Shown here: positions 49,640-59,943 of the stretch, one piece after another
Position numbering within the stretch: the first letter of the stretch is position 1
How the letters are laid out: each line of letters starts with the position of its first letter
Assembly: GCA_036852015.1 (NCBI GenBank)
Contig: JAANDG010000267.1
Location: forward strand, 124,150-188,149
DNA length: 64,000 nucleotides
Source of the DNA: Pelodera strongyloides
Lineage: Eukaryota; Nematoda; Chromadorea; Rhabditida; Rhabditidae
Direction of reading: 5' to 3'
Made by a program: the position numbers and the translations under genes
The notes under the pieces: generated by a model
Told to the model about the DNA's origin: nothing
What the model saw: only the letters and a program-made list of their open reading frames with translations
The model's database searches: none

Positions 49640-50218
49640 TCGAAATGCGACTGAACTGCGAGAGAGAGGGAGTGGAGAGAGACCGAGGTGGTTAGAGAGA
49701 GAGGGAGATGAAAGGAGTTTCAGGAGAGACCCCAGACAATCAGAGAAAAGGAGAGGAACGCAGTTGGGTGAGCATTGATTGTAGAGCGCAGTAGTTTTTG
49801 TACGTATACATCATTAGGGGTTTCAGAGACGAGATGAGAGAGTGTCCCGTTGCATGATATCCGGCCGGAGTGCGCAGAGAAGTAGAGAACAAAGTTAGCG
49901 AACCAGCGGAAAAGTCATATAGATATTTAAAGAGCGAGTTGAGAGCGAGAGAGGAGAGACGGCTAGACGCAGTGTCTGCTAGGAGAAGCGTAGAGAAATG
50001 TGAGAGTCCAGAGAAACAGAGTGTTCATAAAAAGAGGCCTCGTTGTGTGAGAGAAGAAGTGTATAAAAAGGGAACGGCCGAAAGAGTGCGAATGTTTGAG
50101 AGAGTGCAGACATCAAAGTCCATATCAAAGAGAGAGTGTAAAAAAAGAGAAAGAAGCAGGCGACTACCTCTCTTTCTATCGCCACCTCTCCCAATCTCGG
50201 TTGAGCTCACTCAATTCC

Positions 50219-50261
<43 letters not shown>

Positions 50262-50345
50262 CTATCTCGTAGCTTCACCTTATCCCTCATCTCTCTCTCT
50301 CTCTCTCTCTCTCTTTTTCCTCTTTTTTTTTTTTTTTTTTTTTAT
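49640..50345. repeat. Purine-rich block followed by (CT)n and poly-T
   Basis: About 500 nt of GA-rich sequence (49.64-50.16 kb) switches to CT tracts at 50216-50260 and 50288-50315 and then 23 T. The 175-codon frame across it is Arg/Glu-rich then Ser/Leu-rich and has no splice support. Confidence 0.85.
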
Positions 50346-50552
50346 TATTATTTTAAAAAAGGGGGCGGAAAACGTAAATAAATATTATTTTCGGTAATTT
50401 TGGAAATAAATTGTTTAGAAGCGTTACGAGGAAAGTAAGCAATTACTTGTAAATGCATATTTGTATGTAGCATTGTGTGTATGTGTAGTAGCCAAAGTAA
50501 AACTATGTATTCTATAGTGTTAGCCTATCTATTGCTTGATTACATAGTTTTT

Positions 50553-50732
50553 TTAAGCTAATATCGGCCGGTTTCTGAAACGCATCGTGGACAAATGAAT
50601 TCTTACGTATTTATGCTAATCTTCTTCAATTTAGCTCGATTTTTTATTCTAATTTATGTTCATTTGCATACGCTGCATAAGAGTGCTGGTGTACTCGATG
50701 TGTTTCAAAAACTGGTCGGTATTTCGCTTTAA
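50553..50732. mobile_element. 180-bp TTAA palindrome (family D)
   Basis: TTAA-GCTAATATCGGCCGG is mirrored by CTGGTCGGTATTTCGC-TTTAA. The centre is TTCATTTGCATACGCTGCATA. Its right end is 11 nt from the stop codon of the candidate exon at 50744-50816. Confidence 0.85.
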
Positions 50733-50743
50733 AGCTTAAGGAA

Positions 50744-50816
50744 CTACTTCCATACCCAAAGTTCATCGTGGCAGGCCTGCTGGTTCACTTTTGTACGAAC
50801 TTCTTGATCGTGAAAC
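50744..50816 (-). CDS. Candidate terminal exon of an unknown minus-strand gene
   Basis: The acceptor TTTTTGTGTACAG opens a 23-codon frame, FHDQEVRTKVNQQA then CHDELWVWK, and stops at TAG. A donor-like TTTGG/GTATGG inside it is an alternative end. Composition is clearly protein-like and GC-richer than its surroundings, but no upstream partner exon was found between 50.8 and 59 kb. The family is not recognised. Confidence 0.35.
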
Positions 50817-51182
50817 CTGTACACAAAAAGTGAAAATAGAAATAAAAATATTGGTGCCGCAAGTGCACATGTTCAAGTAACTACTTTATAGGGCGTTTGG
50901 CATTTTTACCATTACGTCAATTACTTGCAACTTCATATAGTACTACATCGGAAATTGCCGTGACGTCAGCTTTGAAGCTTCAAAAGTCCGAGTTCACCAA
51001 ATTTTTGTTTCGTAAAATAATTGAACTTTCTACAAAAGGGCAAGTTCATGCCGCCATGAGATGAGGGGCGGTGACATATGCGAAGCGAAACTACCCATTC
51101 TACATTTTCATCCATGAACCCATAAGAACTGAAGACAGTGAGATAAATGCTGATACATATGAAACCAAAGCCCCCCATATGG

Positions 51183-51330
51183 TCCCGATCAAGTCCCTCA
51201 AAAAATCCGGCCTTGATCGGGGCCATATCGGAGTTTTCTGACAAAATAATCGGGGCCATTTCGGGCTTTTACGAAATAGTCGGGGCCATTTCGGGTTTTT
51301 TCGAAAAATAATCGGGCCATATCGGGGTCT
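51183..51330. repeat. Imperfect tandem repeat ATCGGGGCCATTTCGGG
   Basis: Four to five degenerate units of about 35 bp, each with ATCGGGGCCAT and a TTTTCGAAAAATA-like spacer. Confidence 0.7.
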
Positions 51331-52169
51331 TCACTTTCCTGTGTATGTGCCTACTTGACACTTGATACAGCTTTATATAGACTCTTAATCGAGTGCTACA
51401 ACACTCTGTTAAATATTACGGGTTAGGTAAGCATTAAACGTAACTTGTAGTTTGCCAGTAATTACCAAACAACGCACATTTTTATCGGACCACACACGAA
51501 GCATATTCCTAAAACAAGTCTTGTACATTAAATATTGACAGCTTCAACTTTCGGACTATAGGGAGGTATGTTATCAGTAAGGGTTGGGGTTAAGTATAGT
51601 AGAAAACCCAAAAGAGATAAAATGTGATAGCGATACTGAGATTAGAGAGAAAGAGAGAAGAGTGCGAGAGAGACAGAGAGAGAGACGATTGATAGAGAGA
51701 GAGGAGTGTGTGTGAGAGACAGATAAAACTAGAGAGAGTAGAAGTTGACAAAATCTAGACGTCAAAGCACACAATTTTCCGTAAGGTTGCTTAAAAAAGT
51801 AAAAAAAATACAAACGTATTTATATGAACGAGTTTTACTTCGCTGATTCCATGTGATCATCGAAAAAAATAAACATACACCAATATATACTATGCAATGT
51901 TCAATTATAATTGTGATGATCTACAAAAACATCATCAATAACAGGTGAGCGTTTCAGCGAGTTGTGAGCAACCCCGACTTTTGAAGTTTTTTATGGACAT
52001 TTAGACATTGAATCGGGGGTTCAGACTTAGTCCCGCTGGGCCACCCAAGAAGACTCCCTTTGATGGGACCACCCACGAACAACAGTCATAAGCGATTTAC
52101 ATTTGAGACAATATGCGCAACCGAATTGGCATTTTGGACATTTTACTGCCGGAACATGTACAAAAAAGG

Positions 52170-52171
52170 GC

Positions 52172-52235
<64 letters not shown>
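52170..52235. repeat. (GA)n microsatellite
   Basis: About 32 GA units. Confidence 0.95.
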
Positions 52236-53137
52236 AGGGAGAAAATCTTTGCAAAAGGCTCATGGTAAAGACATTGTAAGTGAAAAAAATAGGGAGAGAA
52301 AGAACGCTCCCAGTGGAAGAAATACCAAAAAAAGGTTTTCCCTATCTTTTCACCATTGGTCCCCGAGGACTAGTTAAAAGAACGGACAGGAATGAGTTCA
52401 ATTTTAGTTCACCCGGGAACTTAACGGGCAGCGGCTCCCATACACATATTAGTCGGGGGAACGGGAATGTTGATGATTATAAGGTAACACTACTTGGTCG
52501 ATAATACATTGAATAAGATCTTCCGGAGTGCTGGTGCATCTTCTGTTCCAAAGCGAATTCTGACTGAACTGAAAGACTGCATTCTCACGTACACAATATA
52601 TGCCGTTCAATGCCTCTTTCCGTACATTGTATATGGAAATTAGCACAGATTACATTAAAATGTCTAGCATCATTTAGCAACCACGTGTCATGTCGCTTTT
52701 AAAAAAAAAGAAGATTATTTCTGGATAGTGTTTTCAAAGTACTGTACACTGAATGCTTCAACTTATTAAAGAATTCTTGAGTTGAGTTAGATAAATATGG
52801 ATTACAGTATTTCACGAAAATTAGCCTGCCTTCATCGTAAAATAAGATAAAATGAAGCAAAACTATGTGTAACATTTGTAGGGGCAGAAAACATTTTCAA
52901 TCAAAAATAGCAATAATAAAAGCGTGAATAGTTGCGTGATTTGCTGTTTTTCGGCTCCTTTTTGCTGCGCTTCAAAAAGTTGAAATTAACGCGCGACAGA
53001 ATCATGCGCATTTCATTTTGTCGAACTATACGATGCTTCTTATAAAGCTTTGATACAAATTATAGTTACAACTTTACTAACTTGACTTTACGAATTTAAC
53101 TCGTCAGGTGCACGTATTACCGTAAGCTTTTTTTTCT

Positions 53138-53275
53138 CTCTCACTCTATTCCTAGAGGTACTACCTCTCATTCTCTGTCCCCTCTCTCTCCATCCTCTAT
53201 GTCTCACTACTCTCGTTCTCTCCCCCTCCCCCTCTCTTTCTCTCTTCCCCCCTTCTCTCTCTCTCCCTCTCTCAT
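53138..53275. repeat. Degenerate CT-rich tract
   Basis: Pyrimidine-rich, with many CTCTC runs. The minus-strand frame is an Arg/Glu/Gly repeat. Confidence 0.85.
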
Positions 53276-53489
53276 CACCAAAACAGGGATTGAGCAAAAT
53301 GATCAGTAATGAATATCAGATCAACAAAAGCTCTTTAAACCTCAGTGCAACGATCTACTTCTCGTTTGTATAAGCACAATGCCGACTTAACGAGAACTGC
53401 AACAATCAGTTCCATAGACAAAATCAACTGTTTTCCACAGGTACTAAGTAAATTACGTAAACTGTAAACAATAGCCAAATAGAGATAAT

Positions 53490-53638
53490 GTGGTTTCAAA
53501 GTATCCCACAAAATCGGTGTGATTCGGTCAATACTACCGTACTTTTGCAGAAATTTGCATTTATAATATAAAAAATTAGAAAAGATTCTCGTGTAGTTCC
53601 AAAATACGGTAAATTTTCAGCATACTGTGAAACCCCAT
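53490..53638. repeat. Interspersed element, GGTTTCAAAGTATCCC family, copy 2
   Basis: Opens TGGTTTCAAAGTATCCCA, closes CTGTGAAACCCCATAA, and matches the copy at 1334-1497 almost base for base over most of its length. Confidence 0.75.
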
Positions 53639-53769
53639 AAATCATAAAGAACGAACATAAAACTATGAAAAGATAAATCACGTCCCGAATGATGCACAAT
53701 TGAGGAATAGAAAGTATAAGCAGGAATTCCAAAATTTGTAATTCAGATATAAAATCGGCAACTCAACTG

Positions 53770-53951
53770 TTAAAGCGAAATATCGACCGGTCTTCAAAGC
53801 GCATCGTGTACAACTGAATTCTTACGTATTTATGCTAATTTACTCGAATTTAGCTCCATTTTCTATTCTAATTTATGGTCATTTGTATAAACTGCATAGG
53901 AATGCTGGTGTACTCGATGTGTTTCAAGAACCGGCCGGTATTTTGCTTTAA
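53770..53951. mobile_element. 180-bp TTAA palindrome (family D)
   Basis: TTAA-AGCGAAATATCGACCGG is mirrored by CCGGCCGGTATTTTGC-TTTAA. Intact TTAA at both ends. Confidence 0.85.
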
Positions 53952-55314
53952 CACTAAGTAATGATAAAGCTTACTTGAATATTCTACCGTTGAAGTGGAG
54001 TGGCGTCAAGCGTGAAGAAAGAATAATAAGGTTGGAACTGAAGAAAAATATCGAACCAATCCTGAAATTTTTTAAATAGAGTGAGGCAACTGCGCCAGTG
54101 ATTCGCCACCGTAATAAGGCGCTCACTTCGCGCATTTTTGGCGAAATTCTATGCGCGTTTCGCCAGAACTCCGTAGAAAATGCTCCAGACGATGGCACCA
54201 AAAACGTTTAAGGGGTGTGAACCCACATTTACAGAGTTTTGCGCATTTTATTTATTTATTATTAAATAACACCGAGGTGTGCATCAAATAATATGATGAA
54301 GAGAAAGCAATGTAGATATAACGAAACCAGTTGTACTGTAGTCGATTAGCAATCGGGTAAAAGAAAAATGGAAAGATGTATTATACAAGTGTCATGTCTG
54401 CAAGTGTAATTTACAGCGGTGTCAGTACATACAATTTGATCATCTATTTCAAAAGTTGGTCACTTAAACTTATTGTTAGTTTAGAAAATCTATCACGCGC
54501 AGAAAAATACAAACATAAACACATTAAACAACAAACCTTACTTAGAATTAGAAAAGTATCACCCTCATGTATTGAACAGATAACATGGTTACGTGAATAA
54601 ACTACACTTAGCACGTGACATATGATGTAATTAGCGCCTAATAAGCGAGGAAATACTGGGTTACTATCAAGAAGAAGACTAAACTAATAGAGAGTTAAAA
54701 AAGCACGGTATATGTATGAAAGACATTGATATCCTAATTTTTACAAAAAAAAATTAAACACTTTATATGTAATACGGAAAGCTTTACTATACAACGAACA
54801 AGAAGTTACAAAGCGACAGATCTGTTTATTTGTAAAAATCTACCAGAAATCCATTCAATGTCGGATAAAAAGTACCCGGAAATACATAACTAAATACATA
54901 TACATGGAAATGCGGTTGTATAGCACTCGCTTCACAAAAAACGTGGTACTAAATTTTTCGAGTTTTGATGCAACTACAAGTCTTTTAAACTAGTTCATAA
55001 TGAGAAATACTTCCGCGTTCTTTAACTTGAAAATCACTAAAAAAAATACTTAGTGCAAATATATATTAGTAGATTAGAGCTAAATGTGCAAGCTTGCTAA
55101 TTCTGCCTGACCAAACTAGAGATTTGCTGCGATATTATCTAGTGTATTTATATTATAATCCTTATAAGGTAATTGGCCGGCCGCCCTTTGTATACACAAA
55201 TGACGTTGATAATACGCACATTTTACTCGTGTCTATTGACGGATAAAAATAAGTATACTACTCCAAATCAGAGTTGTAACGACATACTACGGTATAGCTC
55301 ATATTCATAAGAAT

Positions 55315-55499
55315 TTAAAACGAAATACCGGCCGGTTTTTGAAACACATCGTGGACAACTGAATTCTTACGTAGTTATGCTAATTTACTCGAATTTAGCT
55401 CGATTTTTTATTCAAATTTGTAGCCATTTGCATAAGCTGCATAAGAATGATGGTTGGTGAACTCGATGAGTTTCAAAAATCGGCCGGTATTCGCTTTAA
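55315..55499. mobile_element. 180-bp TTAA palindrome (family D)
   Basis: TTAA-AACGAAATACCGGCCGG is mirrored by CGGCCGGTATTCGC-TTTAA. The centre is CCATTTGCATAAGCTGCATA. Confidence 0.85.
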
Positions 55500-55685
55500 C
55501 CATATGAATAATAATACAGGTATGACATACTCACATACTACGCCGTAGCTCATAAGTCATAAGATTTGCACCATTTTTGAATAAAATTATAGGTATCGAA
55601 GCGCGGCAATTTATTAAGAAAGTCTGATATTTATTAGGTACACCACTCTTTCGTCAACGTCGTGACTGTATTTTGTGTCTGTACT

Positions 55686-55850
55686 CTAGCCGGTTTTTGA
55701 AAATATGTTTTGCGCTGTATTTCCATGTTGTGTATGTAAATAACTGCGCCAAACTGTGAAATTTTTTAGCCCACTTATATTCATTTGCATACAACATATG
55801 GGAATGCAGTTGCCCAACATACGTTTCAAAAATCGGATGTTATACGGTCA
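55686..55850. mobile_element. TTAA-type palindrome, degraded (TATTCATTTGCATACAACA type)
   Basis: AGCCGGTTTTTGAAAATATG and CATACGTTTCAAAAATCGG ends with an inner TATTCATTTGCATACAACA. It is the same sub-family as 35442-35621 and 60701-60896, with terminal bases lost. Confidence 0.6.
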
Positions 55851-55950
55851 CACCGGACGTCATGTTATACGGATAATAAAAATATCCGTAGATGTGTCGG
55901 TGCTCTTTAATAATCGAGCTTCTCTGGAAAAAAGTAAGAATTGAGAGAAA

Positions 55951-57098
55951 GGTTCCACGTGTGTTTTAATAAATAAACTCGGCTTAATAAGTGCATTAAA
56001 AAAACCCTATTTAGTACAAGTTTAGTACTGTCTACATTTGGCCGCTTCAAGGTCTAGACAGCTTCTTGCTTCTTCTGGTTCTAGTTCTAGTACTGTGTAA
56101 CATTATTTCTATTGGGCCCAAGCCCCCTCTTCTCTCGCTCTCTCCCCCCTCTCTCTCTCCCTTTCTCTCTGGAAAAACAGCTTTTCTAGACAGTTATTTT
56201 TGTCCTCATTCAACGCATTACTGAATATGATTAAGAGGTACGTGAATTGTTAGACACGTGCTTTATCCGTCTAGTATCTAATTAGTATGCACTTTTCTCA
56301 GTACTGCACGATCACTCATATTATTGTCTAAAAGTGTATTTGGATGATGCAAAACACATACTAAGTCTTTTGTCAGGGGCTATAAATCGGAGAAGAAATT
56401 TGGTGTGTTTTGGACTTCAGGAAATATGTGGGTTTTCTCCGAAGAATAAAAAAGAAAGTAACGTATACTCATGCAAAATGTACGAACTCTTTGGAGTTGT
56501 ACGCGTATGGAACTTGATTTTGAAAAGTATACTGAACAGTTGCATTCCAATATATTATATGCAAATTTCTGTGCATGTTCCTACATATTCGGCATCTAAT
56601 GGTAATAACATAACATAACATTTATTACGACAACAAAGTATCGCGCAAGTTTTGACAATATGTGTGTTACTACTTTGGAAGGTACTCTTTGTTAGAGGGA
56701 AATCCAGGAACTCAGAAAGAAACTACGGTACATTTTGATTACTTTTTGATGAAAGTGATTTAGGTAGCAGACACTCGCGGAGCTATTCCACGCCACACTG
56801 TTCCACCTGCTACCGTAGTCAGAAACAGTTCTTACGTGTAGTGGGCGCAAAGTTTATAAATTCGTTAAAAAAAGAACATATTTTGAAATGACCTTATCCC
56901 TTTAATTTTTCATTTTCCTCCCACAATTATCTCAAAATGCGCTATATTTCGTTTTCGTGGTCCTATTCCTTTAATCTGATTACTTAGCGGAAGGAAGTTG
57001 CACCTAATAAGCAAGCACGTCTAGATTAACTGAAAGTATAAAACTATAATAATCATCGGACACAACTATGAGTACAACTATAAAATGTGTGTTCTAAC
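55951..57098. other. Region with no supported gene
   Basis: Contains a CT-rich stretch (56.13-56.17 kb) and a 94-codon plus-strand frame (56334-56618) with no splice, start or family support. Only one TGCACTTT octamer (56288) is present. Confidence 0.35.
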
Positions 57099-57284
57099 TT
57101 AAAGAGGTATAACATCCTGTTTTTAACGGATTATGGGTAACTGCATTCCCATGAGTCATATGCAAATGAGCATGACTATAATAAAAAATTGAGATAAATT
57201 CGAGCTCACTTAGCATAAGTACCAACCTAGGAATACCTAGGAGTACAACATACGTTTCAAAAACCGGCCGTTATATCGCTTTAA
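57099..57284. mobile_element. 180-bp TTAA palindrome (AGAGGTATAACATCC type)
   Basis: TTAA-AGAGGTATAACATCCTG is mirrored by CCGGCCGTTATATCGC-TTTAA. The centre includes GTCATATGCAAATGAGCATGAC. Confidence 0.8.
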
Positions 57285-57392
57285 ATCTAAAATCCGGTTT
57301 ACAAGTTGATGGCAAATCACAAAATACAAGAGTAAATTAGCAATTTCCTCCAATTACTAATCTATATAGCTCCAAAAACAGCGCTACAGTAG

Positions 57393-57497
57393 TCAAAATA
57401 CAGTATAAAACACAGCAAATTTCGTAAGTTGACCCTCGGCGTAGTCTTGCGGGCAGTTAAACTTTCGCCTAATAGCGCGCCACACACTTTTTGCCAT
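57393..57497 (-). other. Short open frame of 34 codons
   Basis: An ATG-initiated minus-strand frame (MAKSVWRAIRRKF, NCPQDYAEGQLTKF...) with protein-like composition. No splice partner was found and the donor options are weak. Coding status is open. Confidence 0.15.
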
Positions 57498-57596
57498 GCA
57501 CAATTCTATGTACAAATGACAAAACACAAGAAAGGGCGGCTCAAACGCCAAGGTCAAAACAAGAAATGAAAATGTCGAAAAATGGTACTTGAGCTA

Positions 57597-57685
57597 TGGT
57601 GGGAATTGAACACCAATCCAAGGACAGAGATAGAAAAACTTCAGAAATGCACGGGTCGATGTTTTCGTTAACCACTGGTGGCAAA
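57597..57685 (-). repeat. tRNA-like sequence, probably a degraded SINE
   Basis: The minus strand has the A-box-like CCAGTGGTTAACG and the B-box-like GGTGTTCAATTCCC about 65 nt apart, as in a class-II-length tRNA, but no convincing acceptor stem. Confidence 0.3.
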
Positions 57686-57763
57686 AACTTGGTCCATGAG
57701 TTTGAGGGGTCAAAAGGGTTATTAGTAACCTTTGGTTTAACACTTGTCAGAAGTCCTATTTCT

Positions 57764-57945
57764 TTAAAGCGAAATACCGGCCGGTTTTTGAAACACATCG
57801 AATAGACCAGCATTCTTATACAGCTTATGCAACTGACCATAAATTACAATAAAAGATCGTGTTAAATTCGAGAAAATTAGCGTAAATACGTAAGAATTCA
57901 GCTGTCCACGATGCATTTCAAAAACCGGCCGGTATTTCGCTTTAA
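57764..57945. mobile_element. 180-bp TTAA palindrome (family D), best-preserved copy
   Basis: TTAA-AGCGAAATACCGGCCGGTTT is mirrored perfectly by AAACCGGCCGGTATTTCGC-TTTAA. This is the cleanest copy for defining the terminal repeat. Confidence 0.9.
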
Positions 57946-58863
57946 AACATTATTTCTCTTTTGTGAAATTATGTGTGTTTATTTTGTTTATTGGATGTGT
58001 TTGATGTTGATGTTATAATGCGCGACTAATGAAGTAATTCGTGAAAGGTGAGTGAATTAAAATGTACAGTAATAATGTAAGAAAAATGCAATTAGGAAGG
58101 CTACATATACAGTAGGAAACCCAACGCAATAGAACAGCAAGAATATTATAATTAGAATAAAATTACAGTAAAAAGAGTGCATATTACTAAAGTATACAGT
58201 AATAAATGCACTTGTATTGTTAGTTAGTCACTTTTTAATATGTAGTCATACAGTAAGACTATGATAACAAAAGTCTAACCTGTGATACAGTATACAGTAT
58301 CATATAAGATGTATATTTTTTTTGAAAGAAACAATGTTTATCCAACTTTAAAGGATTAAAAATTTATATCATGTTCCTAGAAAACGGCTCAAACAAAGTG
58401 CATTACTATATTGGCTATTATGAAACAAAAACCCCGTGATGATGAGAGATTAAACTTGTACGCAGGTGTGTCAGCTGAGCGTAAAAAATATGTTAATATT
58501 CCTATTTTTTAGTTATTTTCTTGAAAATAAAAGATAAATATTGTCACGTGCGCCTCTTGGGAGAGATTAGGGGTATACATCTATCATGTATAAGCTAGAA
58601 GATTTAAGACCATGCTAATTTGAGTGGATTTTGGTCTAGAAAAACACTCTAATCAAAATAAAACATGAAATAAAATAAAATAAATCCCGTGTTTTTAAAG
58701 TATTGTGTTAATTTGTTATAACTCATTAAACGAAGTGTTCTTTGATTAAACGTGATTGGTTTATGATAACTTGATAAGTAGTATATGTAAATTAAAAATG
58801 AAGCTCCTGAATGTAAATATCAAGGTTTTACTTCCTCCTTGTACAAGCCACCACTAAGAAACT

Positions 58864-59032
58864 TTAAAGCAGTATTGTACCTACTCTGGGAAATTTGCAT
58901 ATGATCCTATGTATCCTATGCAAATTTTTGGTGCCCGTCCGTTGCTTCTGGCACCAAATTTACGTAGGATATGCGTATCATATGCAAATTTCCCAGAGTA
59001 GGTACAATAAAGTAGGTACAATACTGCCTTAA
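58864..59032. mobile_element. TTAA palindrome with AGCAGTATTGTACC ends
   Basis: TTAA-AGCAGTATTGTACCTACT is mirrored by AGTAGGTACAATACTGCC-TTAA. The arms continue through CTGGGAAATTTGCATATGA. The right arm has a short tandem duplication of its end (AGTAGGTACAATA). Confidence 0.8.
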
Positions 59033-59158
59033 TACTAGGATCTTTCACGATTGCCATTTATTCAATCTTACAAATTTCACCCAAATCCCAACCTTGCTCA
59101 TTGTTAGAGTCACGTCAGTCTTTCCTATGGTTAGTCCCCCGTGTCCAGAAACAGTATT

Positions 59159-59276
59159 CACCAACACGCAGGGAGCCCTCCCTGGCCTCCCCAAAGAGCT
59201 AAAGAGTGCGTAGAGAGTGCGGGAGCAGAAGACATTCAGAGCGCTCGTGAGCCTAGGGAGTGCTCCCTGTGTGTTG
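59159..59276. repeat. Inverted repeat with CCAACACGCAGGGAGC arms
   Basis: CCAACACGCAGGGAGCCCTC is mirrored by GAGTGCTCCCTGTGTGTTGG about 90 nt away. A separate small palindromic element, without TTAA ends. Confidence 0.6.
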
Positions 59277-59299
59277 GCGAGTACGGCCTCTAAACAGTA

Positions 59300-59927
59300 A
59301 GAATTCCCAACTGGCCCCTTTGTCTGTCGTTTTCACTACTGCGGGATGTTCATGACCTCTTCTATACTCTATACCATTTACCTTCTATCATTCACTAAAC
59401 ACTGTAAATCACTTTTTCTTCAAGTCTCTAATCAATCCGCATCCCTCATCACGGTCTCTTGTCTAAATCTCCTGTAATCCCATGCATCTCTCCCATGTTT
59501 CGTCGCGACTCTCTGCGACCTCTTCCTCGTTTCAGTATCTCTGGCAGATATTGAAAGGCCTGCCCTCCATGGATCAGGTTCAAGCTTTGGCCAGATTCTC
59601 TCATTCTTTATCTCTCCTCTGTCACCCTCTCTTTCTCTTTCTCTCTCTCTCTATCTCTCGCACTCTCTCTCTCTCTCTCCGCGCGAGACTGTTTGAGACT
59701 CTGTTTGAGTGGGGCGAAGGCCCACACAGTGTAAAGAAGACAAACTTGCATAGTTTTTGAGAGAGAAAGGCAGAGAAAGAAAGATAGAGAGAGTGTTGGA
59801 GATATAGAGGGAGAGAGAGACAGAGAGAGACAGAGAGAAGAACGAAGGCTAGGATTTTTGTGAGCCCTTCCCCGTGGTAAATCAGTCTTCTTTTCTTAAC
59901 CAAAGGGACTCGCATCTTCTACCACAG
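59300..59927 (+). promoter_or_regulatory. Upstream region of troponin C with trans-splice acceptor
   Basis: A long pyrimidine-rich stretch with CT (59625-59690) and GA (59757-59840) tracts leads to CTTCTACCACAG at 59916-59927, a good acceptor 16 nt before the ATG. That spacing is typical of spliced-leader addition in nematodes. Confidence 0.45.
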
Positions 59928-59943
59928 ACCCACACGCTTTACA

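Noticed and set aside
49870..50397. 175-codon plus-strand open frame
   Set aside because: Arg/Glu-rich then Ser/Leu-rich translation of purine and pyrimidine tracts ending in poly-T. Low complexity, no splice sites.
52409..52483. Plus-strand exon-like stretch ending ATAAG/GTAACA
   Set aside because: Open in one frame (SPGNLTGSGSHTHI...) but preceded by a weak acceptor and with no partner exon. Too little to call.
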